NCBI GenBank assembly: GCA_964407495.1
Contig: CAYOVP010000069.1
Coordinates: forward strand, 1-9,140
Source: JAJRZX01 sp964407495
Lineage (GTDB): Bacteria; Desulfobacterota; GWC2-55-46; JADFVP01
Length of the DNA: 9,140 nucleotides
Reading direction: 5' to 3'
How positions within the stretch are numbered: the first letter of the stretch is position 1; each line of letters opens with the position of its first letter. Shown here one piece after another: positions 1 through 6,866 of the stretch. The notes beneath the pieces were generated by a model. It was not told where the DNA came from, searched no databases, and saw nothing but the letters and a program-made list of their open reading frames with translations. Made by a program: the position numbers and the translations under genes.

Positions 1-54
1 AACGCTGGCCTGTCAAGCCAGAGGGCGCGGGTTCGAGTCCCGTCGGCCCCGCCA
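1..54 (+). tRNA. tRNA-Asp (anticodon GTC), 5' part outside the window
   Basis: This is the 3' two-thirds of an aspartate tRNA; the acceptor 5' strand and most of the D arm lie before base 1. A perfect 5-bp anticodon stem (5-9 with 17-21) closes a 7-base loop with GTC at 12-14. A 5-base variable region (22-26) follows. The T arm pairs 27-31 with 39-43 (one G-T wobble) around the loop TTCGAGT. The acceptor 3' strand is 44-50, the discriminator base is G51 (normal for tRNA-Asp), and CCA is encoded at 52-54. From the visible strand, the missing 5' end should begin near GGGGCCG. No integrated element is seen abutting the 3' end. Confidence 0.95.
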
Positions 55-67
55 TCTTCTTTTCCAC

Positions 68-102
68 GGGGGAAAGTCATCTGGGCTTTCCCCCTTTTTT
101 TT
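68..102 (+). terminator. Intrinsic terminator after tRNA-Asp
   Basis: A perfect 9-bp stem (68-76 with 86-94, GGGGGAAAG/CTTTCCCCC) has a 9-base loop and is followed directly by eight T residues (95-102). It lies 13 bases after the tRNA CCA end. It should end the tRNA transcript and insulate it from the downstream ftsE unit. Confidence 0.93.
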
Positions 103-207
103 CGCCCTTCTCTGGAGCCAAGCCTGTAATATTACGCAACAGCACGTGAGAGCCAAGTATATGCTACGCTCCAGTCCTCAGCCCCTTGGTCTCCTCTCTA
201 TAAACCC

Positions 208-236
208 TTGACAAGGATTATCGCAACTGGGATAAT
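208..236 (+). promoter_or_regulatory. Sigma70-type promoter for the ftsE-ftsX-envC unit
   Basis: A perfect -35 TTGACA (208-213) is separated by exactly 17 bases from GATAAT (231-236), which matches the -10 consensus at 5 of 6 positions. The expected transcription start is near 243, giving a leader of about 110 bases before the ftsE ATG at 353. It is the only good promoter I see between the tRNA terminator and ftsE. The rest of 103-352 shows no gene; a 10-base palindrome at 126-135 (GTAATATTAC) is its only other notable motif. Confidence 0.8.
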
Positions 237-352
237 ATCACTGCGTGACGCGAAGCATGATCAAACCCTTGGCATCACAGTCAACCCACCCGGTCAATCC
301 GGCACAATTCCCCTGAAATACCGGCATTGCCACAGGCCAGACCCCAGTTCCT

Positions 353-1006
353 ATGATAAATCTCTTTCATGTCTCAAAATCCTTCGGCAGAGACGCCATG
401 GCCCTGAAGGATGTGACGCTCAAGATAGAAAAAGGGGAGTTCATCTTCGTCACAGGCCCGAGCGGTGCAGGAAAGACTACCCTCCTCAAGGTCATGTTCG
501 GTGCCGAGAACCCCACTGAGGGACATATCATCATAGACGGAAGGAACTACTCACGCATCCCACGCCACGAGGTCGTCCGCCTACGGCGCCGCATGGGTTT
601 TGTCTTCCAGGACTTCAAACTCCTGCCAGCAAAGACGGTCTTCGAGAATGTTGCCATAGCACTCGTAGTAATGGGCGTAGGGCAGAAGGAGATAAGGAAC
701 CGTGTCATCAGGATCCTCAGTTACCTCAAACTCCAGCACAGGATGAACTTCAAGCCCCTCTCGCTCTCTGGCGGTGAGCAACAGCGCGTGGCCATAGCCA
801 GGGCCCTCGTAAAGGAGCCCACCATCATCCTTGCCGACGAGCCCACCGGCAACCTCGACCACGACCTCTCCATGGAGACCATAGAACTCTTCAGAGACGT
901 TAACAACCGGGGCACCACCGTGGTCATAGCGAGTCATGACAGGGAGATAATAAGGCGCTTCGGGTCAAGGGTGGTCAACCTCAACGAAGGAAGGCTGGTA
1001 TCTTGA
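353..1006 (+). CDS. ftsE: Cell division ATP-binding protein FtsE
   Basis: This is the ABC ATPase of the FtsEX complex, which sits at the division ring on the cytoplasmic face of the inner membrane. It couples ATP hydrolysis to periplasmic peptidoglycan hydrolysis through FtsX and EnvC-type activators. The 217-residue product has the family's usual length. Visible motifs are Walker A GPSGAGKTT (35-43), Q-loop Gln86, signature LSGGEQQ (138-144), Walker B IILADE (158-163) with the catalytic Glu163, and switch His195. The N-terminus (MINLFHVSKSF) aligns with typical FtsE starts, so the ATG at 353 is chosen, although the Shine-Dalgarno sequence before it is weak. The stop overlaps the ftsX start by four bases. 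A LolD- or MacB-type ATPase is an alternative by sequence alone, but the ftsX and envC neighbours settle it. Confidence 0.96.
   Translation: MINLFHVSKSFGRDAMALKDVTLKIEKGEFIFVTGPSGAGKTTLLKVMFGAENPTEGHIIIDGRNYSRIPRHEVVRLRRRMGFVFQDFKLLPAKTVFENVAIALVVMGVGQKEIRNRVIRILSYLKLQHRMNFKPLSLSGGEQQRVAIARALVKEPTIILADEPTGNLDHDLSMETIELFRDVNNRGTTVVIASHDREIIRRFGSRVVNLNEGRLVS
987..994 (+). promoter_or_regulatory. Ribosome binding site supporting the TTG start of ftsX
   Basis: AAGGAAGG lies inside the 3' end of ftsE, 8 bases before the TTG at 1003. No in-frame ATG or GTG lies near the expected FtsX N-terminus, so this site decides for the TTG start. Translation of ftsX is probably coupled to that of ftsE. Confidence 0.7.
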
Positions 1007-1899
1007 GTCTCGGCAGTGCTAACCTCAGGTTCTTCGTCTCCGATGCCCTCGGCACTATAAGGGAGAATCTTGCCACCGCTGTACTTACTGCCGTTACGCT
1101 CGCCTTCTCACTGGCCATCTGCGCGTTTTTTTTTATCGTCTTCGTAAATATGGGCTCCCTCTTCAGTTCCTGGGGCAGTAATGCCTATATAGTTGCCTAT
1201 GTAAAAGACCCGCCCCCAAAGGCAGGGGCCGTGAAACTCGGCAGACAGATAAAGAGGATCAAGGGCGTCTCCAATGTCAGGTACATATCCAAGTCGGCGG
1301 CCATGGCGGAACTCAGGAAAGGCTTGAGGGGGCACGCCGGGATACTGGAGGGAATGGACAAGGACATACTGCCCGCATCCTTCGAGGTAAGCCTCAGCCC
1401 GGAGGCGCGGGAGCCCGCGAAAATGCTTGAAGTTGTAAAACGCATAAAGGCCCTCTCATGGGTGGACGAGGTGCAGTACAGCCAGGAGTGGGCACGAAAG
1501 TTCTACGGCGTCTTCAGGTTCTTCGAACTCACGGCCATTGTAGTGGGCGTAGTACTTGCCGCCGCCGCCGTATTCGTAATAACCAATACCATACGGCTCA
1601 CTGTCTATGCCCGGCGCGAAGAGATAGAGGTGCTGAGGCTTGTGGGGGCCTCGGACAACTTCATCAGCATGCCCTTCCTCATAGAGGGAATTATCGAGGG
1701 CGCCGCAGGCGGGGTCCTGGCCTCAATCATAGTCTTTGCCGTCATCTTTGTCCTGCGTTATAATATACCGGCATACCTTGCCTTTATCCTCGATGTGCCG
1801 GCCCCGGTATACGTGGTCTTCATAATCACCACCATCATTGGTATACTCTCCGGTGCCCTGGGGAGCATCATCTCAACGGGAAGGTTCCTGCGGGCATGA
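1003..1899 (+). CDS. ftsX: Cell division protein FtsX (ABC permease-like)
   Basis: FtsX is the inner-membrane partner of FtsE. It does not transport a solute but passes the ATPase cycle to a periplasmic hydrolase or hydrolase activator. The 298-residue product shows the FtsX plan: a short cytoplasmic N-terminus, a first membrane segment (about 26-49), a periplasmic domain (about 50-170) and three further segments (about 174-197, 221-251, 268-292). The stretch REEIEVLRLVGAS (206-218) after the second segment is the conserved FtsX/MacB-type motif expected to contact the ATPase. The TTG start overlaps the ftsE stop (TTGA) and has a good ribosome binding site. The stop overlaps the next ATG (ATGA), so ftsE, ftsX and envC look translationally coupled. 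Confidence 0.94.
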   Translation: MSLGSANLRFFVSDALGTIRENLATAVLTAVTLAFSLAICAFFFIVFVNMGSLFSSWGSNAYIVAYVKDPPPKAGAVKLGRQIKRIKGVSNVRYISKSAAMAELRKGLRGHAGILEGMDKDILPASFEVSLSPEAREPAKMLEVVKRIKALSWVDEVQYSQEWARKFYGVFRFFELTAIVVGVVLAAAAVFVITNTIRLTVYARREEIEVLRLVGASDNFISMPFLIEGIIEGAAGGVLASIIVFAVIFVLRYNIPAYLAFILDVPAPVYVVFIITTIIGILSGALGSIISTGRFLRA

Positions 1900-3056
1900 A
1901 GGGTACTCTGGCCAGAAAGGTTATAGTAGTTGTCCTACTCGTCTTTTTGCTCCCAGTGCTCTCAGAGGCCGTTGCAGGCGAGACTGCAAAGGACAAGAAA
2001 AAACTTGCCGAGGTCAAGGAAAAACTCGGCAGAGAACGGCACAGGGTGAGGAAGATACTCAGGAAAGAGTCTTCCATACTCCTTGCCATCAACAGCATCA
2101 ACAGGGATCTCAACAAGACGACGAGGGAACTTGCGCGTCTTCGGGCCTCCAGGAAACGCCTTGAACAAAGGCGCAGGAGAGAGAGAAAGAAAATGCAAGG
2201 CATAGAACGGCAACTCCTGGCCGAGCGTACACACGTTGCAAGGCGGCTCCGGGCCATGTACAAGATGCGTAGCGGTGAACTCCTGAACATGGCCTTTGCG
2301 CCAGGGGCAGATGACCCTGTGGACGTGGCAAGGCGGCACAAGTACATGATAGCCATTACAGACTTCGATGCCTCGGTTCTATCCTCTTACGAGTCAAAAC
2401 TCAGGGCAAGGAAGGCCGCTCTCCAGAGGATCGACTCCATTGAGAGCGATATAGAAAAGAGCACAGCGAGGCTGAGAAAGAAAAAGGCCGAACAAAAGAA
2501 ACTCAAGACCGAGAAGGTGGCCCTCCTTACGCGGGTGAGACGTGAGAAAGAAAGCGGTCTAAAGATACTCAGGGAACTGGAGGCTGCGGCAAAGGAACTC
2601 TCTGGCCTAATAGAAAGCCTTGACAGGGAAAGCCCAGGGAATTACAGTGGATTTGGGGCCATGAAAGGACGCCTCCCCATGCCCGTGACAGGGCCGATAG
2701 TCTCGCGCTATGGAAAGGTGAGACACCCGAGGTTCAAGACAATTACCTTCAACAAGGGTATAATAATAAAGGCCCCGGCCGGAAGACGCGTAAAGAGCGT
2801 CTATGACGGGCGCGTCATATATACGGGCTGGCTCAAGGGATATGGACAGATTATAATAATAGATCATGGCAGCGGGTTTTATACGCTCTTCGCCTACCTC
2901 GAACGTGTACTGAAAAAACGCGGCGACAGGGTGGAACGGGGCGAGGCCGTGGCGCTCGTTGGAGACACGGGCCCGTACGCCGAGCCAGGCCTCTACTTCG
3001 AGATAAGAAAGAAAGGGATCCCAGAGGACCCGGCCAGGTGGCTGGCAAGAAGATAA
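1896..3056 (+). CDS. envC: EnvC-like murein hydrolase activator, degenerate LytM (M23) domain
   Basis: This is a periplasmic protein of the EnvC family, which in E. coli is recruited by FtsX and activates cell-wall amidases at the septum. The 386 residues comprise a Sec signal peptide (1-27, hydrophobic core 9-22, likely cleavage after AVA), long charged coiled coils (about 30-130 and 160-245) and a C-terminal LytM domain (about 258-380). The five zinc and catalytic positions of active LytM enzymes appear to be replaced: first zinc His by Asn286, zinc Asp by Ile290, catalytic His of the YAHL-type motif by Tyr334, and both His of HLHF by Gly365 and Tyr367. This supports an activator rather than an endopeptidase. 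The ATG overlaps the ftsX stop, with GGGAAGG upstream at 1878-1884. That its partner is an amidase is inferred; no amidase gene is in the window. Confidence 0.9.
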   Translation: MKGTLARKVIVVVLLVFLLPVLSEAVAGETAKDKKKLAEVKEKLGRERHRVRKILRKESSILLAINSINRDLNKTTRELARLRASRKRLEQRRRRERKKMQGIERQLLAERTHVARRLRAMYKMRSGELLNMAFAPGADDPVDVARRHKYMIAITDFDASVLSSYESKLRARKAALQRIDSIESDIEKSTARLRKKKAEQKKLKTEKVALLTRVRREKESGLKILRELEAAAKELSGLIESLDRESPGNYSGFGAMKGRLPMPVTGPIVSRYGKVRHPRFKTITFNKGIIIKAPAGRRVKSVYDGRVIYTGWLKGYGQIIIIDHGSGFYTLFAYLERVLKKRGDRVERGEAVALVGDTGPYAEPGLYFEIRKKGIPEDPARWLARR

Positions 3057-3133
3057 CACATGACTTGGAGCGCTGGGCATGAGATACTTGAATCTTGGTT
3101 TGATGATAATGAGTAAAAGGGAGGAGTAGAGAT

Positions 3134-4459
3134 ATGAAGAGGCGTTATAGACCAGGGAGGGTCTTGGCCGGACTCATCACGGTGGTGCTCATCCTGGGCA
3201 TGGCAACAGTGACCTATTCTGCAAAGTCAGTCAAGGTCCCTGCAGATACATACGAGGGACTAAAGATTTTTGCCGATGTCCTTAGCATAGTTCAACAGGA
3301 TTATACTGAGAAAAAAGAACCCAAGGAACTTATTTACAATGCCATAAAGGGTATGCTGAGCAAACTGGACCCCCACTCCAGTTTTATGACACCAGATGAG
3401 TACAGGGAGATGAAGATAGACACAAGGGGGGTCTTCGGAGGCGTAGGTATACAGATAGGTATAAAGAACAAGGTCCTGACCGTCATCGCGCCCATAGAAG
3501 ACACACCTGCCTGGAAGGCAGGCATAAAGGCCAATGACAAGATAGTGAAGATCGGGAAGAAGTCCACGAGAGACATGACCCTGGACGAGGCAGTAAGGCT
3601 CATGCGCGGCCCTAAGGGCGAGAAGGTCACCATATACATCATGCGCGAGGGCTTTACAAAACCCAGGGCCTTTGTCATCAAGAGGGATATCATCAAGGTC
3701 AAGAGCGTCAAGTACAAGATGAAGGAAGACGGCATTGGGTATATCCGTATCGCCCAGTTCCAGGAGAACACCTCTGCAGAGATGAGAAAGGCCTTCAGAA
3801 GGTTGAAGCCAAAGAAGGGGCATCTTCGCGGCCTGATCCTCGACCTCAGGAACAACCCCGGGGGCCTTCTCCAGGAAGCAGTCTCAGTATCCAACTTCTT
3901 CCTCCGCTCTGGTCTCATAGTCTATACCAAGGGCCGTGACGGCAAGCAGAACATGGTCTTCAAGGCAGATGCCAAGGGCACTCAGCCCGATTATCCCGTC
4001 ATCGTCCTCGTGAACGGCGGAAGCGCCAGTGCCTCGGAGATTGTGGCCGGCGCCCTCCAGGACCACAAGCGCGCCGTAATACTCGGCACCACCACCTTTG
4101 GCAAGGGCTCTGTCCAGACCATCATGCCCCTCGATGACGGATCCGCCCTTAGGCTTACAACGGCAAAGTACTACACACCCTCGGGCCGTTCCATACAGGC
4201 AAAGGGAATCGAGCCCGATATCGTCGTAAGCGCCAACCTGGGCAGACACATAAAGGAAAAAGACCTCACTGGCCACTTTGCCGCCGAGGAGACGAAGACC
4301 ACAAAAAAAGAGACCGAGAAGATCCACATAGTGGAGAGCAAGGTGGAGACCGTCAAGGGCAGGGATATACAACTTGAAAGGGCCCTCGAGTACCTGAAGA
4401 GTTGGTTCATCTTCGAGAAACTCAGGGGGGCCAGGGGGCCCATAAGGCTGGCCGGCTGA
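3134..4459 (+). CDS. ctpA: Carboxyl-terminal processing protease (S41 family, CtpA/Prc type)
   Basis: This is a secreted serine protease with a Ser-Lys catalytic dyad that trims or degrades periplasmic proteins from their C-termini. The 441 residues show a basic N-terminus with a hydrophobic signal segment (about 10-30), an N-terminal helical region, a PDZ domain (about 98-173, starting GVFGGVGIQI) and the S41 core. By alignment with E. coli Prc and B. subtilis CtpB, the nucleophile is Ser299 (middle Ser of SASAS), the base is Lys324 (FGKGS) and the assisting residue is Gln328. The Ser-to-Lys spacing of 25 matches the family. A strong ribosome binding site (GGGAGGAG, 3119-3126) precedes the ATG. 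It starts 77 bases after envC with no clear terminator between, so it is probably co-transcribed. In other bacteria such proteases control the level of peptidoglycan hydrolases, which fits the context. The lysine-rich tail (about 385-410) is typical linker sequence. Confidence 0.95.
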   Translation: MKRRYRPGRVLAGLITVVLILGMATVTYSAKSVKVPADTYEGLKIFADVLSIVQQDYTEKKEPKELIYNAIKGMLSKLDPHSSFMTPDEYREMKIDTRGVFGGVGIQIGIKNKVLTVIAPIEDTPAWKAGIKANDKIVKIGKKSTRDMTLDEAVRLMRGPKGEKVTIYIMREGFTKPRAFVIKRDIIKVKSVKYKMKEDGIGYIRIAQFQENTSAEMRKAFRRLKPKKGHLRGLILDLRNNPGGLLQEAVSVSNFFLRSGLIVYTKGRDGKQNMVFKADAKGTQPDYPVIVLVNGGSASASEIVAGALQDHKRAVILGTTTFGKGSVQTIMPLDDGSALRLTTAKYYTPSGRSIQAKGIEPDIVVSANLGRHIKEKDLTGHFAAEETKTTKKETEKIHIVESKVETVKGRDIQLERALEYLKSWFIFEKLRGARGPIRLAG

Positions 4460-4573
4460 GAGCCGGAGCGCCCGGAACGCCTGGCGCAAGACAAACTGGA
4501 GGGCAGAGAAGGAGCCAGGGCCGGGGCCCCCTGAGGCGCCTTCCTTCCTAACAACTCATGTGCAAGGTTTCTT

Positions 4574-5440
4574 GTGGCTAAGAGAGGCAGAAAAAAAGGC
4601 AGTCCCCTTGAGAAGACACTGATCCTTGTCATGGGGTTTGCCCTTGGTTTTGTGGCCGCTGTCCTTGTGCTCCGCTACCTGCCCAACATGGGGCCAGCCC
4701 CCACCCCACCTCCGCCTTCCATCGAGAAGGGACCGCCGCCAGAGGCCAGGGGACCTGTCCCTGCACCAAGGGTGGCAATAGTCATAGACGACATGGGGGG
4801 GAGCCTCCGGAAGATAAGGGAGATCCTCGACCTCGACGCACCTATTACCATTGCCGTACTCCCCCATCTGCGCCACTCACGCGAGGTCTCGCGCCTTGCC
4901 GGAAGGAGCGGACGCGAGGTCCTCCTGCACCTGCCCATGGAGCCTCGAAATATCCTTCGCAACCACCCAGGCCCAGGGGTCCTGCTTACTTCCATGACAG
5001 GCCCAGACCTCAGAAAGACCATGGAGGAAGACCTCGATTTCGTCCCAGAGGCCGTGGGCGTGAACAATCACATGGGCTCAAAGTTTACTGCAGATACTGC
5101 AGGTATGCGAGAGGTCTTCAGCGTCCTAAGAGAGCGGGGACTTTTCTTCGTTGACAGCCGCACCACATCGCATACCCTGGGCACCAGGCTCGCCCGTGAG
5201 GCTGGTGTGCCAAGGGCCGAAAGAGACGTCTTCCTCGATAACAGACGCGATGCCACGTATATCGACGGACAGATTGAGACCCTCGTTCGTATCGCCGGAA
5301 AGACCGGCAGTGCCATAGCAATAGGACATCCCTACCCCGAGACACTGGCGGCCCTCAGGCGGGCCCTGCCGGGCCTCAGGGAGCGTGGCATAGAAGTGGT
5401 CCCAGTATCGGATCTTACAAGAGGGGATAAAAATCCTTGA
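4574..5440 (+). CDS. YibQ-type divergent polysaccharide deacetylase (DUF610), membrane-anchored
   Basis: This belongs to the divergent polysaccharide deacetylase family (YibQ, DUF610), which has the NodB-like fold but no firmly established substrate. The 288 residues show a basic start, one membrane segment (about 14-35) and a proline-rich linker (about 40-65). The domain runs from about 66 to 280, with family motifs VAIVIDDMG (67-75), LLHLPMEP (117-124), GVNNHMGS (162-169), FFVDSRTT (191-198) and IGHPYPET (250-257). Probable metal and active-site positions (Asp72, Asp73, His119, His166, Asp194, His252) are intact. The GTG start is chosen because the preceding ATG at 4558 is out of frame, and AAGG lies a few bases upstream. 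It follows ctpA by 114 bases of GC-rich sequence without a T-tract, so co-transcription is likely. Its presence beside envC and ctpA points to peptidoglycan work, but the reaction is unknown. Confidence 0.88.
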   Translation: MAKRGRKKGSPLEKTLILVMGFALGFVAAVLVLRYLPNMGPAPTPPPPSIEKGPPPEARGPVPAPRVAIVIDDMGGSLRKIREILDLDAPITIAVLPHLRHSREVSRLAGRSGREVLLHLPMEPRNILRNHPGPGVLLTSMTGPDLRKTMEEDLDFVPEAVGVNNHMGSKFTADTAGMREVFSVLRERGLFFVDSRTTSHTLGTRLAREAGVPRAERDVFLDNRRDATYIDGQIETLVRIAGKTGSAIAIGHPYPETLAALRRALPGLRERGIEVVPVSDLTRGDKNP

Positions 5441-5465
5441 CACCATCTGCGCCGCTTGTTAGAAT
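5437..5465 (+). promoter_or_regulatory. Sigma70-type promoter for the csp unit
   Basis: TTGACA (5437-5442, perfect -35) lies 17 bases before TAGAAT (5460-5465, 5 of 6 matches to the -10). The -35 overlaps the stop codon of the upstream YibQ-type gene. The predicted start is near 5472, about 125 bases before the csp ATG. I see no promoter closer to csp: only 43 bases separate the leader hairpin's T-tract from the ATG. Confidence 0.78.
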
Positions 5466-5512
5466 TACTTGACTTTTTTAAACGGGGTACCTTTTTGCGA
5501 TTCTGATCATGT

Positions 5513-5553
5513 AAAGGCTGTGGATGTTACCATTAATCCCACGGCCTTTTTTT
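5513..5553 (+). terminator. Terminator-like hairpin inside the predicted csp leader (possible attenuator)
   Basis: An 11-bp stem with one G-T wobble (5513-5523 with 5539-5549; core AAGGCTGTGG/CCACGGCCTT) has a 15-base loop. It runs into a T-rich tract (5547-5553, then ATTT). By form it is an intrinsic terminator. By position it lies between a strong promoter (5437-5465) and csp (5597). It may simply end the upstream envelope operon, attenuate csp, or end a free RNA of about 80 bases starting near 5472. Cold-shock proteins are known RNA chaperones that can act as transcription antiterminators, which makes self-regulated readthrough plausible but unproven. Confidence 0.75.
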
Positions 5554-5596
5554 ATTTCGCGCAAAGAGGGCCTGCACAAAGAGGAGGATCAGAAGA

Positions 5597-5797
5597 ATGG
5601 CACAGGGCAAAGTAAAGTGGTTCAACGAGACAAAGGGCTTTGGTTTCATCCAGCAGGAATCTGGCGAAGACGTATTCGTCCATTATACCGCCATACAGGG
5701 TGAAGGCTTCAAGACCCTCAAGGAAGGCGAGGACGTGGAGTTCGAGATTACCGAGGGCCCAAAGGGACCGCAGGCCTCCAACGTTGTAAGGTTGTAG
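5597..5797 (+). CDS. Cold-shock domain protein (CspA family)
   Basis: This is a single cold-shock domain of 66 residues, the normal length for CspA-type proteins, which bind single-stranded RNA and DNA in the cytoplasm and melt RNA structure. The family opening GKVKWFN (4-10) is present, with RNP1 KGFGFI (13-18) and RNP2 VFVHY (26-30, Tyr where Phe is more usual). The aromatic residues that stack on bases (Trp8, Phe15, Phe17, Phe27, Tyr30) are in place. A strong Shine-Dalgarno AGGAGG (5582-5587) precedes the ATG. The gene stands alone between a leader hairpin and a strong terminator, so it is a monocistronic unit. Which CspA paralogue it is, and whether it is cold-induced, cannot be told from the sequence. 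Confidence 0.96.
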   Translation: MAQGKVKWFNETKGFGFIQQESGEDVFVHYTAIQGEGFKTLKEGEDVEFEITEGPKGPQASNVVRL

Positions 5798-5830
5798 CGC
5801 CGCTGTAAACCACTTGTCTGCTCAACAGGA

Positions 5831-5869
5831 AGGCCCCTTGCCGCGCACCGCGGCAAGGGGCCTCTTTTT
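5831..5869 (+). terminator. Strong intrinsic terminator after csp
   Basis: A perfect 15-bp GC-rich inverted repeat (5831-5845 with 5849-5863, AGGCCCCTTGCCGCG and its complement) with a 3-base loop is followed by CTTTTT (5864-5869). It lies 33 bases after the csp stop and should separate csp from ispA. The open frame of ispA continues upstream through this hairpin, but that extension is not credible coding sequence. Confidence 0.95.
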
Positions 5870-5898
5870 CTGCCTTCCTCCGGCCAGGGGCAGTCTTC

Positions 5899-5927
5899 TT
5901 GTATTTTACCATGCGTTCTGTTATCAT
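5899..5927 (+). promoter_or_regulatory. Extended -10 promoter for ispA
   Basis: TATCAT (5922-5927, 5 of 6 matches) is preceded by TG at 5919-5920 with one base between, the extended -10 signature. TTGTAT (5899-5904) lies 17 bases upstream as a weak -35 (3 of 6). The predicted transcription start, about 5933-5935, is only 2-4 bases before the ispA ATG at 5937, so the mRNA would be nearly leaderless. Confidence 0.6.
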
Positions 5928-5936
5928 GACTTCATC

Positions 5937-6827
5937 ATGGGCGAATTTGACCTCAGCGCATACCTGGGGGATAAGAAGGTTGCCATAGACAGGGCCCTCG
6001 ACGGCCTTGTCCCACCCCGTGACGGGCACGCCTCTGTGCTCCACGAGGCAATGCGCTACAGCCTCTTTGCCGGGGGCAAGCGCCTGAGACCTGTGCTTAC
6101 CCTGGCCGCCGTGGAGGCCCTGGGAGGTGATACGGCCCTTGCCATGAACACGGCCTGTGCCTTGGAGTGCATACATACCTACTCCCTTATACACGACGAC
6201 CTGCCGGCCCTCGATAACGATGACATCCGGCGCGGAAGGCCAACTTGCCACAGGCAGTACGGTGAGGCAATGGCCATACTCGCAGGGGACGGCCTGCTTA
6301 CACTGGCCTTCCATATCATAGTCGCTACAACCGGGGCAAGACCAGAGGCCATAGTGAGAGTGGTGGCCGAGGTGGCGCATGGCGCCGGCGCAGAGGGCAT
6401 GATAGGCGGACAGGTAGTGGATATAGAGTCTGAGGGAAAGGAGATCTCCTTTCCTGAACTCGAGTACATACATACGCACAAGACAGGCCGCCTTATACGA
6501 GCGGCCATACGGAGCGGAGCCATACTCGGAGACGCCACCCCCGATGAACTCGCTTCACTTACAGAATACGCCGAGGCAGTGGGGCTTGCCTTCCAGATAC
6601 TTGACGATATACTTGATGTAGAGGGCTCTTCCGAGACCATGGGTAAACCCGTGGGAGGTGACGCGAAGAAGGGCAAGGCCACATACCCCGCACTCATAGG
6701 CCTCGAAGAATCGAGAGAAATGGGTACAGAACTCATCGAGACCGCAATAAGGGCCCTCAAGAAATTTGACGAAAAGGCCGAGCCGCTTAGGGCGATAGCA
6801 GGGTATATAATCTCAAGAAAGAATTAG
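5937..6827 (+). CDS. ispA: Farnesyl diphosphate synthase (geranyltranstransferase), IspA type
   Basis: This cytoplasmic trans-prenyltransferase condenses isopentenyl diphosphate with allylic diphosphates, most likely up to C15. The 296 residues match the bacterial IspA length. Visible motifs are GGKRLRP (46-52), the first aspartate-rich motif DDLPALD (87-93) and the second DDILD (223-227). Tyr82 five residues before the first motif and the two-residue insertion within it are the pattern of bacterial (type II) farnesyl diphosphate synthases, though a geranylgeranyl product cannot be excluded. The ATG at 5937 is chosen over the GTG at 5814. The longer form would read through the csp terminator and promoter, whereas MGEFDLSAYL resembles family N-termini. 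No clear Shine-Dalgarno precedes this ATG. dxs follows after 250 bases. Confidence 0.92.
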   Translation: MGEFDLSAYLGDKKVAIDRALDGLVPPRDGHASVLHEAMRYSLFAGGKRLRPVLTLAAVEALGGDTALAMNTACALECIHTYSLIHDDLPALDNDDIRRGRPTCHRQYGEAMAILAGDGLLTLAFHIIVATTGARPEAIVRVVAEVAHGAGAEGMIGGQVVDIESEGKEISFPELEYIHTHKTGRLIRAAIRSGAILGDATPDELASLTEYAEAVGLAFQILDDILDVEGSSETMGKPVGGDAKKGKATYPALIGLEESREMGTELIETAIRALKKFDEKAEPLRAIAGYIISRKN

Positions 6828-6866
6828 AGAATAGAAGATTGGAACGAGCCACATACCAATAAAAAC

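Noticed and set aside
257..316. Possible 19-codon leader peptide upstream of ftsE (ATG at 257)
   Set aside because: No convincing ribosome binding site, no run of regulatory codons and no attenuator-like structure between it and ftsE.
327..357. TTGCCA...TATGAT as a second ftsE promoter
   Set aside because: Spacing is 19 bases and the -10 overlaps the ATG, so transcripts would start inside the coding sequence.
208..519. Open frame of 103 codons starting with TTG at 208
   Set aside because: The start lies on the -35 box of the ftsE promoter and the frame runs into ftsE in another reading frame; no recognisable protein features.
3088..3110. Possible promoter before ctpA (GATAAT at 3105-3110)
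   Set aside because: No -35 element at a workable distance; TTGAAT lies only 11 bases upstream. Transcription from the ftsE promoter is simpler.
4460..4573. GC-rich inverted segments between ctpA and the YibQ-type gene as a terminator
   Set aside because: Pairing is short and ambiguous and no T-tract follows; nothing else is recognisable in these 114 bases.
5814..5936. N-terminal extension of ispA by 41 residues from a GTG at 5814
   Set aside because: It would be translated across the csp terminator hairpin (5831-5869) and the ispA promoter, has no ribosome binding site, and does not look like an IspA N-terminus; the ATG at 5937 gives the normal length.
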